The notes below the pieces were generated by a model that worked only from the letters and a program-made list of their open reading frames with translations, did no database searches and was not told the origin of the DNA. Shown piece by piece: positions 55,834 through 64,000 of a DNA stretch of 64,000 nucleotides. Every line of letters begins with the position of its first letter. The first letter of the stretch is position 1. This DNA is from Muscardinus avellanarius (lineage: Eukaryota; Chordata; Mammalia; Rodentia; Gliridae): NCBI GenBank assembly GCA_963383645.1, contig OY726565.1:37553529-37617528 (forward strand), given 5' to 3'. A program made the position numbers and the translations under genes.

Positions 55834-55979
55834 CTTAATTTCTTATTGTTGCTCAACATGTTAAGTCCAATTGGGTTGCCTTTCAAAGTTTTAAAACTTT
55901 CACTCTTGTTTCGTCTTACATATGTCTTCAAGATGAAATCACCAGAACTAGTAGGAACAATTTCAGATCGACGACTTAA
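55834..55979 (-). CDS. SENP6: SENP6 exon a (146 nt)
   Basis: First SENP6 exon in the window in gene order. The acceptor follows a T-rich tract (TTTTTTTACAG) at 55980 and the donor is GTATA at 55833. It encodes 48 codons plus two bases: [20 protein letters not shown], then [20 protein letters not shown] and MLSNNKKL. The segment is basic and serine-rich, as expected for the disordered N-terminus of SENP6, with no enzymatic motif. The exon enters in phase 0 and leaves with AG, completed by the T of the next exon to give Ser. The upstream acidic exon expected from the family was not found between 55980 and 64000, so the 5' intron is at least 8 kb. Confidence 0.95.
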
Positions 55980-56389
55980 CTGTAAAAAAAATCCATAAAT
56001 ATTAAAGAGTCAGTAAGTACCATAATGTTATTTATCATCAACTATTTGAAAAAACAAAAATGTACAGCTACTAGGGACAGATGAATGAAGGTGATTAACA
56101 GTGGCATGGACCTTGGAGTAATTCAATAATGGTGCTTTTATTTTCTAACAAGAATGCAAATTTGAAGGAACATCAGGGCATTTTATTTTTCCCATTTAAA
56201 TCTCTCTAAAGTACTAAAAAGAAATGAGGGTAGTGGATATTAGGACAGTTTTCTTCAGAAAGTAAAAAAATTCATTTCCTCAGTAGGACAGCACTGCCAA
56301 ATGTGGCAATCAGTTCTCGCTTCAACTTTTATCTTTCTGTAAGAATTTTTGCCCTAGCATAAACGTTTCTATATAAAAGTGGAAAAATG

Positions 56390-56628
56390 AGGTCAGGCGT
56401 TGTGGAGCACGCTTGTAATCATAGCATTCGGTGGCGGAGTCTGGAGAATTGAGGTTTGCGGACAGCCTCAGTTACTTAGCTAGACCCTTCACAACTCAGT
56501 GAGATCCTGTTTCAGAAAAAAAAAAAAAAAAAAAAGACAAAAACTGGGACTGGGGGTGTAGCTCAGAGGTACAATGCCCCTGGGTTCCAACCCCAGTACC
56601 AAAAAAAAAAAAAAAAAAAAAAAAAAAC
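56390..56628 (+). mobile_element. B1-dID SINE, type 1, two A-runs
   Basis: AGGTCAGGCGTTGTGGAGC to CCAACCCCAGTACC. Confidence 0.93.
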
Positions 56629-56815
56629 CAAAGGAAAAATAAGAAAATGTCTTTATTTCATCACAGGTACAAATGTTAACATAAAAGTATTAATCACCTG
56701 GAAGAAATCACAACATAACAGGATAAATTCCTCCTTGATTTCCTTACCAAAGAAAACTGTATTTGGTGCACGCATTGCATAAGATAGTAAAAAAAAAAAA
56801 AAACCAAAAACTTTC

Positions 56816-56908
56816 AGGGGCCAGGATGTAGCTCAGTGGCAAAGGCTCTGCTTCATAGGTGTGGCAGTCTGGGTTCAATCCCCGCTTCCAAAGGGACAAA
56901 AAAAAAAA
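56816..56908 (+). mobile_element. ID element
   Basis: GGGGCCAGGATGTAGCTCAG with an unusual arm (CTGCTTCATAGGTGTGGCAG). Confidence 0.85.
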
Positions 56909-56912
56909 CCTC

Positions 56913-57356
56913 TAGCCGGGCTACTGGCGCACGCACGCTTGTATCCCCACGCTTGGGAGGCTGAGACAGGAAGATCACGCAGGTTCGAAGCCAGCCTCAG
57001 CTGGCTTAAGAGACCCTGTTTCCAAAAAATATATATAAATTAGATCTGGGAGTGTAGCCCGGCGGTAGAAGGGTTTCGAGGAACACCAGTACCACCAAAA
57101 ATAAAACAAACAAAAACAAAAACAGCCGGGCGTGGTGGCACACGCTTGTAATCCCCGCACTTGGGAGGCGGAGACAGGAGGATTGCGCAGATTCGAAGCC
57201 AGCTGCACTGGCTTAAAAAACCCTGTTTCCAAATAAAAATATATATATTTTAAAAAAATAGGTCTGGGAGTGTAGCCCGGAGGTAGAAGGGCTTCCAGGA
57301 ACCCCAGTATCACCAAACAAAACAAACAAAACAAAACAAAAACAAACAAAAAACAA
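56913..57356 (+). mobile_element. Two type-3 B1-dID SINEs in tandem (56913-57122, 57123-57356)
   Basis: Both carry GGTAGAAGGG...TTC(C)AGGAA. The second sits in the AAAAC tail of the first. Confidence 0.95.
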
Positions 57357-57398
57357 GGTCCTCAGTTCTTAGTAATAATTTCCTCAAAGCAACATTTA

Positions 57399-57605
57399 AA
57401 GCCAGGCATGGTGGCACACCCTTGTAATCCCAGCATTCAGGAGGCTGAGACTGGAGGATGACGGTTCACAGACAGCCTCAGCTACTTAATGATGCCCTTT
57501 GTGATTCAGTGAGACCCTATTTCAAAATAAAGAATAAAAAATAGGGCTGGGGGTGTAGCTTGAAAGTAGAATGCCCCTGGGTTCCATCCCCAGTACCCCC
57601 CCCCA
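57399..57605 (+). mobile_element. B1-dID SINE, type 1
   Basis: Flanked by CAACATTTAAA copies. Confidence 0.96.
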
Positions 57606-57654
57606 CACACACACAACATTTAAACAATGATTTTCAACTGCTTTTATTTCATTT

Positions 57655-57760
57655 TTGTTGTTGTGACTGCATAGTGACAGGGTCTCACTATGTTGCCCAG
57701 GCTGGCCCTAGCCTCCTGAGTAGCTAGAGCTAGAGCTAAGTGCCACTGTACCCAGCTTAA
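57655..57760 (-). mobile_element. 7SL-type monomer
   Basis: GGGTCTCACTATGTTGCCCA and GTGCCACTGTACCCAGCTT; no ID part. Confidence 0.85.
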
Positions 57761-57770
57761 ATTCATCCTT

Positions 57771-57996
57771 TTGTTTTGTTTTGTTTTGTTTTTGTGGTAC
57801 TGTGCATGGAACTCAGGGGCATTCTACTTCCAAGCTACACCCCCAGCCCTATTTTTTTATTCTTTATTTTGAAACAGGGTCATTCTGAGTTGCAAAGGGC
57901 CTCACTAAATACCTGAAGCTGACCGCAAACTGCGATCCTCCTGTCTCAGTCTCCTGAATGCTAGGATTACCAGCGTGCGCCACCACACTGGACTTT
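57771..57996 (-). mobile_element. B1-dID SINE, type 1
   Basis: Flanked by TAAATTCATCCTT / TAAATTCATTCTT. Confidence 0.95.
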
Positions 57997-58075
57997 AAAT
58001 TCATTCTTGAAGCATGTTTATCACTCTTTTGTTTTTAAAAAAAAAAAAACCTGTAAGATAATCACTTGACATCCC

Positions 58076-58302
58076 TCTTTCTTTCTTTCTTTCTTTCTTT
58101 TGTGGTACTGGTGATGAAACCCATGAGCATACCTCCAAGCTATACCCTCAGCCCTATTTTTCAGTCTTTTTATTTTTTTTTAAAGGGTCTCACTGAGTTG
58201 CAAAGGGCTTCGCTAAGTAGTTGAGGCTGTCCACAAACTGCAATCCTCCTGCCTCAGCCTCCCAAATGCTGGGATTAAAAGTGTGTGCCACATGCCCGAC
58301 TC
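58076..58302 (-). mobile_element. B1-dID SINE, type 1, (CTTT)n tail
   Basis: (CTTT)n at 58076-58100, then GGTACTGGTGATGAAACCC. Confidence 0.92.
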
Positions 58303-58796
58303 CTAATTATTTCTATAGATACCCTATAGTACCTTAAGAAATATTTCCCATGAAAAAGTCCTCCTGAGGAGAGAGTTCTCTGTGCCAGCACTGCTTGTTT
58401 TCTGGCATAACTATATTCCAAAACTTAAAAGTACCTATTTTAGACACACTGCTCATCACTCTCTTCCTAAGACATTTCCTTATTACCTACTCTCTTTTGG
58501 GTTGTCAGACTATTAGGATACAAGAAACCTAGAGTAGTGGGCTGATATTTGAACTGTTTCCTACAAGGCTTCTATTGATTCCAGGAGATACAGAGAAGCT
58601 GAAACCAACTTCTAACAGACTTCCATAGCCAGGGGGATAAAAACTGGAGTTGTTACTCTGTCAGGCACAAAGGACCTCAAAATACCTCAAAATATAGTGT
58701 TATAGCTTACCACCACATGTGATTAGAACTATTATAGCCCTCAGAGATGGGAATCCAGATCCTTTCTAATCATGTCAACTTCCAGATTGATTAAAG

Positions 58797-58960
58797 CAGT
58801 AGTTCTCAAATTCTAGAGTATACTAGAATTAACTAGATGATTCAAACTGTTTAACCCTGCCAGTAAATGTACATCTTCTCTAGAGATTATCCTAGGCCAC
58901 AAATTAATGGGTACCTTTCATATGCACTACCAATTGTTCAACCAAGCTCACAATATATAA
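58797..58960 (+). mobile_element. Possible MER5-like hAT fragment
   Basis: Starts AGCAGTAGTTCTCAAATTCTA, like a hAT-Charlie terminus. Only one end is visible and the rest is too diverged to follow. Confidence 0.4.
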
Positions 58961-59067
58961 CCAAAAATCAAGAGAAACAACTGACAATAGAAACAGAACT
59001 ACAGAGGAAAGATAATGAGGTTATCAACATTCTTTCATTTCTCTGAGTAAGAGAATACAATCACTTC

Positions 59068-59235
59068 TGCGTTTGGATCAAACCTAGGGCCTTATGCAAG
59101 CACTCTACTACTGAGCTACATCCCCAGCTCATTTTAATTTATATTGAGACAGGGTTTTGCTAAACTGTCCAGCCTGACCTCAAACTTGTCCAGTTTCCCA
59201 AATTGCTGGAATTACATGCACGCCATACCAGCTTT
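59068..59235 (-). mobile_element. Old ID-B1 SINE with long arm
   Basis: ATGCAAGCACTCTACTACTGA kept; B1 part strongly diverged. Confidence 0.75.
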
Positions 59236-59355
59236 GGTGACCTTTTTATATAGAAAATGTACTATTATTACCATGAAAATATAATGACTTAGGAATTGGT
59301 CTTTCTTGTCAAGTACCTTTACTTGTAATCTTGGGGTAATTAAATACTAATTAAT

Positions 59356-59772
59356 AAAGCTGGTTGTGGTGGCATAAGCTTGTAATCCCAGTACTTGGGA
59401 GGCTCAGACAGGAGAATCATGTAAGTTCAAGGCCAGCCTCAGCTACTGAATGAGGCTCTCAGCAACTTAGTGAGACCCTGTTTACAAATAAAATATAAAA
59501 TAGGTCTGGGAGTATAGACTAGAGGCAGAAAGCCCTAGGTTCCATCCCCAGTACCTCAAAAGAAAAAAAAAAATAAAGATATAAACCACCATGCCTGGTG
59601 GCACAGGGCTCTAATCCCAGTATTTAGAATGCTGAGACCTGATGGTCACACTTTCCCATACAGACTCAGCAATCTAGTGAGGCCCTTTGCAACTTTAGTG
59701 AGACAATGTTTCAAAATGAAAAATAGGCCTGGAGATGTAGCTCAGAGTAGAATCCCCCTGAATTCAATCCCT

Positions 59773-59775
<3 letters not shown>
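59356..59775 (+). mobile_element. Two plus-strand SINEs (59356-59573, 59586-59775)
   Basis: First type 2; the tail of the second grows into the compound microsatellite. Confidence 0.92.
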
Positions 59776-59865
<90 letters not shown>

Positions 59866-59899
59866 CTTCCCTCCTTCCCTCCCTCCCTCCCTCCCTCCC
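59775..59899. repeat. Compound (CA)n(CT)n(CCTT/CCCT)n microsatellite
   Basis: Grown from the tail of the SINE at 59586; 125 bp with three successive motifs. Confidence 0.95.
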
Positions 59900-60077
59900 A
59901 ATCCACTAGCTAGCCCAGGAATAGGAATTCAGTAACAATTAGCAAAACATATTTCTTCAAATTATTTTATCATGAATAATTAGTTAACCTGCATTTTGTT
60001 GAGAAAAGTTAGGCCTGTCCAGACACTGTGGTCCATAAATATACCCAGGTTATTCTAAAAAAAGTACCCTAGATCAA

Positions 60078-60530
60078 AGTGTGATTCTCAAAGTGTAGTC
60101 TCTAACAATATTAGATCACTTATGAACATTTTTATTTATTTATGTGTGTGTATGGTACTGAGGGTGGAACCCAGAGGCTTTCTACTCCAGGCTATACTCT
60201 CAGACCTATTTTCTATTTTATTTGGAAACAGGGTCTCACTAAGTTGCTGAGAGCCTCACTCAGTAGCTGAGGCTGGCTTCGAACCTGTGCGATCCTCCTG
60301 TCTCCGCCTCCCAAGCGCGGGGATTACAAGCGTGCGCATTACAAGCGTGCGCCACCACACCCGGCTTCAGCCTTTTTTTATTTTGAAACAGGGTCTGAAA
60401 ATAGGGTCTGGTGAGGGTCCCTGTGTTTCTGATGCTGTCTTAGCCATCCAAGTACTGGGATAACAGGCGCGCACCATCCTCCAATTGATTCTGATATACA
60501 CCATGTTTGAGAACTATTCTCTTAGTTGAT
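60078..60530 (+). mobile_element. MER5-type hAT remnant split by two SINEs
   Basis: Left end GTGATTCTCAAAGTGTAGTC at 60081-60100 and right end TGATTCTGATATACACCATG...TTTGAGAACTATTCT at 60486-60522 are the inverted ends of a MER5/Charlie-type element. Minus-strand SINEs fill 60135-60478. Confidence 0.65.
60135..60478 (-). mobile_element. Type-2 SINE (60135-60366) and partial SINE (60367-60478) in MER5
   Basis: The first has a duplicated ATTACAAGCGTGCGC near its B1 start. Confidence 0.9.
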
Positions 60531-60599
60531 ATTGCTATACAATCTGCTAAGAATGCCAAAAGCAAAAGATTGCAATTAAATACTGATCATATATTATTT

Positions 60600-60700
60600 C
60601 TCCCTATATTATTACAACAACTAATATTTCTTAGGTACTTACTATGAAGTGCCATTATGCTAATTACATTATAGGAAGTATCTCATTCAATCTCCGTGGT
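60600..60700 (+). mobile_element. MIR fragment
   Basis: TTCTTAGGTACTTACTATGA...GCCATTATGCTAATTACATT...ATCTCATTCAATC matches the MIR core. Cut by a minus-strand SINE at its 3' side. Confidence 0.7.
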
Positions 60701-61131
60701 TTTTTTTTTTTGGGGGGGGGGTATTGGGATTAAGGCCAGGAGCATTCTGTTTCTGAACTACATCCAGAGACCATTGATTGATTGATTGAGGTACTGAAGA
60801 CTGAACCCAAGAACATTCTACCTCTGAGGTAAACCCCCAGCCCTATTTTTTCTTTATTTTGAAACAGGGTCTCGCTGAGACAGGTTCTTGCTGAGTTGCA
60901 AAGGGCCTAAGTAGCTGAAGCTGGCTGCAAACCGCAATCCTCCTGTCTCCGCCTCCCAAATGCTGAGATTACAAGTGTGCACCACCACGCCCGGCTTTTA
61001 TTTTTAAATTCTTAAACAGGGTCTAAGTTGTGGACAGCCACACTAAATTGATGAAGCTAGCCTCAAACCTGCAATCCTCCTGTCTCAGTCTCCCAAGTGC
61101 TGGGATTATAGGCATGTGACACCATGCCCAA
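60699..61131 (-). mobile_element. Nested minus-strand SINE pair
   Basis: Outer 60699-60788 and 60998-61131; inner type 1 at 60789-60997, with (ATTG)n at the junction. Confidence 0.88.
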
Positions 61132-61287
61132 ATCAGTTTTCGTATTTTACATATTCCAGTGGTTTTTCAGATTGAGACACAATAATTGTACCTAAAACAC
61201 CAGGCCAAATATATGACCCTAGGTACTGACAACCCAGAAAACGCTCAAATTTCCTACTTCTATTCATTTTTTGATTATTGTTTTTCT

Positions 61288-61462
61288 TTGGAGAGGAATA
61301 CTCGGGATTGAACCCAAGGACATCATACCTGTGTGCTGTACCTCCAATCCTTGTTATTTTTTACTTTGAAACAATGCCTGGTGAAGTTGCTAAAGCTCAT
61401 CTCCAACCTGTGATTAACCGCCCAATGCTGGGATTGTAAGTATGCACCACCACATCCAGTTT
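61288..61462 (-). mobile_element. B1-dID SINE, old
   Basis: CTCGGGATTGAACCCAAGGA to ACCACCACATCCAGTT. Confidence 0.85.
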
Positions 61463-61552
61463 CTATTTTTATTCTCAACATAATCTCTCCAACATATATT
61501 ATTTAAACTTGCTAACAACTCTCTATTCCTATATTTTAAAAGCAAAGAAGCT

Positions 61553-61862
61553 GCAGCCAGGCATGCTGGGGTACTGCCAAGACAGAAGGATTGAATGCTC
61601 AAGCCCAGCTCAGCAATTTAGTGAGACCCTGTTTCAAAATAAATAATAAAAAGGGCTGGGAGTGTGGCTCAGAAGTAGGATGCCTTTGTGTTCAATCTCT
61701 AGTACTGAGAGGGGGAGGAAAAAAAAAAGCATGGTGGCTAAGACAGGAGGATCATAAGTAAGTAGTGAGACCCTGTTCCAAATTAAAAAAAAAAAAAAAG
61801 AGTTGGAGTATAACTCAAAGATAGATCACTCTAGGTTCAATCCCCAGTACAACAAAAAACAA
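61553..61862 (+). mobile_element. Two shortened SINEs in tandem
   Basis: 61553-61727 and 61728-61862, both with deletions in the B1 half. Confidence 0.85.
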
Positions 61863-62057
61863 AAAACCTTCCCACACAATAATAAAAAAAATTTTAGAAC
61901 ACATGGCACATCCAATTCTCTCCTCCTCATAGTTTTTATTTAATAATCTATATCAAATTAATGGGAACAAATAGGATATAAGTAAAAATTGAGCAATTTA
62001 TGGCAGATTATATCACAGATTAGAGCACTCCTATTAATAAAATCAAGATGATATATT

Positions 62058-62452
62058 CAGCACAGTGTGATGGCTCATGCTACTCAGAAGGCTGAGACAG
62101 GAGGATGTCAGGTCTCAGGGCAGTGTAAACAACTTAGCCAGAGTCAATCTCAAAATAAAAATAAGCCGAGCGTGGTGGCACATGTTTGTAATCCCAGCAT
62201 TTGGGAGGCTGAGACCGGAGGATCGGGGTTTGTGGACAGCCTCAGCTACTACTTAGTGAGGCCCTCCGCAACTCAGTGAGACCCTGTTTCAAAAATGAAT
62301 AAAAAAAAAAAAAAATTGGGCAAGGGATGTAGCCAGAAGGTCAAATGCCTCTGGGTTCCCTCCCCAAACCTACAAAAATAAAAAAATAACAAGAGGGCCA
62401 GTAATGTAGATCACTGGTAGAGTGCCCTGGCTTAGATTTCCAGTATCAAAGA
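62058..62452 (+). mobile_element. SINE cluster: B1 half, type 1, ID half
   Basis: 62058-62162, 62163-62392, 62396-62452. Confidence 0.88.
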
Positions 62453-62609
62453 AAACAACCAAAAGAAATACAAAGAAGACCAGTAGGTGACAGATATATT
62501 TGTTGACATAAGAAAATATATTTTTTCCAAGGCAATAACTACTAAAGCAAAGAACAAAAGAAAAACAAACAAAAAAATTCTAGTGGAAAAACTAGGTTAA
62601 AATATAGCT

Positions 62610-62820
62610 ATAGCCGGGCGTGGTGGTGCAGGCTTGTAATCCCCGTGCTTGGGAGGCAGAGACAGGAGGATTGCGCTGGTCCGAAGCCAGCCGTGCTTAA
62701 GAGACCCTGTTTCCAACTAAAAAGTATAAAATAGGTCTGGGAGTGTAGCCCGAAAGTAGAAGGGCTTCCAGGAACTCCAGTACCACCAAAAATAAAAAAA
62801 ATAAAAAAGATTAAAAAAAA
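62610..62820 (+). mobile_element. B1-dID SINE, type 3
   Basis: ATAGCCGGGCGTGGTGGTG; centre reduced to CCGTGCTTAAGAGACC. Confidence 0.95.
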
Positions 62821-62830
62821 TAAAATTATA

Positions 62831-62851
62831 TAGATAGATAGATAGATAGAT
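62831..62851 (+). repeat. (GATA)n microsatellite
   Basis: Five GATA units between two SINEs. Confidence 0.85.
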
Positions 62852-62856
62852 ATAAT

Positions 62857-63022
62857 CACACGCTTGTAATCCCATCATTTGGGAGGCTGAGCCTGGAGGA
62901 TCGTGGTTCATGGACAGCCTCAGCTACTTAGTGAGGCCCTCTACAACTTAGTGAGACCCTGTTTCAAAATAAAGAATATAGAACAGGACAGGGGATGTAA
63001 CTCAGAGGTCTAATGCCCCTGA

Positions 63023-63023
<1 letters not shown>
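62857..63023 (+). mobile_element. B1-dID SINE, type 1, both ends trimmed
   Basis: Starts at CACACGCTTGTAATCCC and ends TAATGCCCCTGAAAA. Confidence 0.9.

Positions 63024-63070
<47 letters not shown>
63024..63070. repeat. (CA)n microsatellite
   Basis: Replaces the end of the SINE at 62857. Confidence 0.95.
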
Positions 63071-63073
<3 letters not shown>

Positions 63074-63245
63074 GCTATGTGCTACATAATAACATTTTTA
63101 TCAATGACAGTCTGCATATAAGATGCATATACACATAAGTTACATAAGGGTTGAAACCTATCACTTAGTGACAGCACAGCCATCATAATGTGTTTGATAA
63201 TATTATAAAAAACCTCCACTGCCAGTCAAATAAAAGTATAGCACA
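63060..63245. mobile_element. Possible old DNA-transposon fragment
   Basis: GTGCTACATAATAACATTTT, CCTATCACTTAGTGACAGCA and GCCAGTCAAATAAAAGTATA resemble a known mammalian interspersed repeat that I cannot name with certainty. It seems to resume after the minisatellite (AGCACATAATACAGTAGA near 63911). Confidence 0.4.
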
Positions 63246-63388
63246 GAGCCAAGCATGGCGGCACACGCTATAATCCCAACATTCAGGGCGCCAAGACAGG
63301 AGGATTGCGGTTCACAGACAGCCTCAGCTACATAGCAAAGCCTTTCACAACTCAATGAGACCCTGTTTTAAAAATAAAAAGACTACAG
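63246..63388 (+). mobile_element. B1-dID SINE, 5' half only, fused to minisatellite
   Basis: The B1-type half is complete from AGCCAAGCATGGCGGC to GAGACCCTGTTTTAAAAATA. The ID half and A tail are absent; GC-rich tandem repeats start about ten bases later. Confidence 0.8.
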
Positions 63389-63897
63389 CACCGGCCTTGC
63401 CTCATGGCAGGCTCTGATCCCGGCCTCGCTGGCCCCGGCACCGGCCTACCCTCTCAGCAGGCTCCGATCTCGGCCTCGGAGGCCTTAGTAGTAGCCGTGC
63501 CTCATGGTAGGCTCCAATCCTGGCCTCGCTGGCCCCGGCACTGGCCTAACCCCTCGGCAGGCTCAGATCCCAGCCTTGGAGGCCTCAGTAACGGCCTTGC
63601 CACAAGGCAGGCTCCGATGCCAACCCCGGCACCAGCCTTGAAGGCCCCAGCACCGGCCTTGCCTCACGGCAGGCTCCAATCCCGACCTTGCTGGCCCCGG
63701 CACCGGCCTAATCCTTTGGCAGGCTCTGATCCTGGCCTCGCTGGCCTCAGTAGCAGCCTTGCCTCATGGAAGGCTCCGATGCCAGCCGCTGGCCCCAACA
63801 CCGGCCTAACCCCTCGGCAGGCTCCAATCCAGGCCTCAGAGGCCCCAGCACCGGCCTTGCCTCACAGCATCTGGCCACTGGCCCCAGCACCAGCCTA
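63389..63897 (+). repeat. GC-rich 50-bp minisatellite, about ten copies
   Basis: The word GGCTCYGATCC-like recurs at 63411, 63461, 63511, 63561, 63611, 63673, 63723, 63773 and 63821: spacing 50 except one 62 and one 48. Two alternating unit types are visible, one with GGCCTAACCCCTCGGCAG and one with GGCCTTGCCTCATGGCAG, giving a 100-bp higher-order period over most of the array. CpG-rich against an AT-rich surround. An open frame of 164 codons crosses it (63404-63898), but because 50 is not a multiple of three it is a by-product of stop-poor sequence. Confidence 0.9.
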
Positions 63898-64000
63898 ACA
63901 CACATAATAATAGCACATAATACAGTAGAATACTATACACCCACTGAAAAGAATCAGTGTTTTTACAGACTCCAAGTATATTAAATGTAAAAAAAACTGT

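Larger units (their letters stand above)
785..55979 (-). other. SENP6: SENP6 gene, internal part (eight coding exons)
   Basis: Eight minus-strand segments have AG-acceptor and GT-donor borders and join in one reading frame (146+105+21+71+146+388+230+171 = 1278 nt, 426 codons). The peptide matches the N-terminal half of mammalian SENP6 as I remember it (for example [66 protein letters not shown]). SENP6 is a nuclear cysteine protease of the Ulp/SENP family that trims poly-SUMO2/3 chains; centromere and genome-maintenance proteins are among its known substrates. This window carries the regulatory N-terminal region only. The catalytic His-Asp-Cys exons lie beyond position 1 and the initiator exon lies beyond 64000. 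There is no stop or frameshift in any exon, so this is an active-looking gene and not a pseudogene. Confidence 0.95.
55982..64000 (-). other. SENP6 intron upstream of exon a (partial, >8 kb)
   Basis: No upstream SENP6 exon was found. Contains SINEs, MER5-like hAT pieces, a MIR, and at the edge a SINE joined to a GC-rich minisatellite. 58305-59060 is mostly unassigned. Confidence 0.75.

Noticed and set aside
63404..63898. 164-codon open frame in the GC-rich array
   Set aside because: The repeat period is 50 bp, not a multiple of three, so the peptide has no stable repeat; absence of stops follows from base composition.
1..64000. CRISPR-like or other prokaryotic repeat arrays
   Set aside because: All regularly recurring words are SINE parts with A tails and target duplications, or microsatellites.
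55982..64000. Search for the SENP6 exon upstream of exon a
   Set aside because: No minus-strand stretch encoding the expected acidic EEESEGDTDKDG-like peptide with splice sites was found; it must lie outside the window.

Overview
The window is nuclear DNA from a placental mammal, almost certainly a rodent of the squirrel / mountain-beaver / dormouse group. The diagnostic signal is about 150 copies of a composite SINE. Its 5' half is a 7SL-derived B1-type monomer (GGGCGTGGTGG...CTTGTAATCC...GGAGGCTGAG) and its 3' half is an ID-type tRNA-derived unit (TAGCTCAGAGGTAGAATG...GGTTCAATCCCCAGTACC) followed by an A-rich tail. This B1-dID architecture is known from Sciuromorpha. The exact species cannot be read from the sequence. 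No bacterial, organellar or CRISPR-like material was seen.

One host gene occupies the window: SENP6, the SUMO2/3-chain isopeptidase, on the minus strand. Eight internal coding exons (named a-h here, 5' to 3' of the gene, so from high to low coordinates) lie at 55834-55979, 54909-55013, 50899-50919, 33188-33258, 21774-21919, 17023-17410, 10447-10676 and 785-955. Every intron has GT..AG ends. The exon phases chain together without a break and give 1278 nt, exactly 426 codons. They encode part of the long N-terminal regulatory region: a basic segment, a 7-codon microexon, a Ser/Pro-rich linker, a four-cysteine ribbon, two SUMO-interaction-like motifs and the start of the conserved core. The first exon(s), the rest of the catalytic domain and both UTRs lie outside the window. 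No second gene was found; the other long ORFs fall in repeats.

The introns are packed with transposons. 1-10.4 kb: old L1, a younger L1 with a complete 5' end, 5'UTR and ORF1 (one internal stop) but no ORF2 in sense, a DNA-transposon fossil and SINEs. 10.7-21.7 kb: SINE clusters around two exons. 21.9-33 kb: one dismembered old L1 (about 23.9-29.5 kb) hosting SINEs and two solo LTRs (25802-26664 with a 4-bp target duplication; 26971-27610 with a 5-bp duplication), then MIRs. 33.3-50.9 kb: SINEs, MIR, L2, an old LINE and a repeated unclassified block. 51-52 kb: the quietest stretch. 56-64 kb: 5' intron with MER5-like hAT remnants, SINEs and, at the end, a SINE fused to a GC-rich 50-bp minisatellite.

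The most unusual items are the SINE-VNTR composite near 63.2-63.9 kb, a CG-rich 'type 3' SINE subfamily with a rearranged central segment, the ORF1-only L1, the solo LTR with three internal ~140-bp repeats and a 13-bp perfect palindrome, and the SENP6 microexon. SINE boundaries are accurate to a few bases except where a target duplication is quoted.
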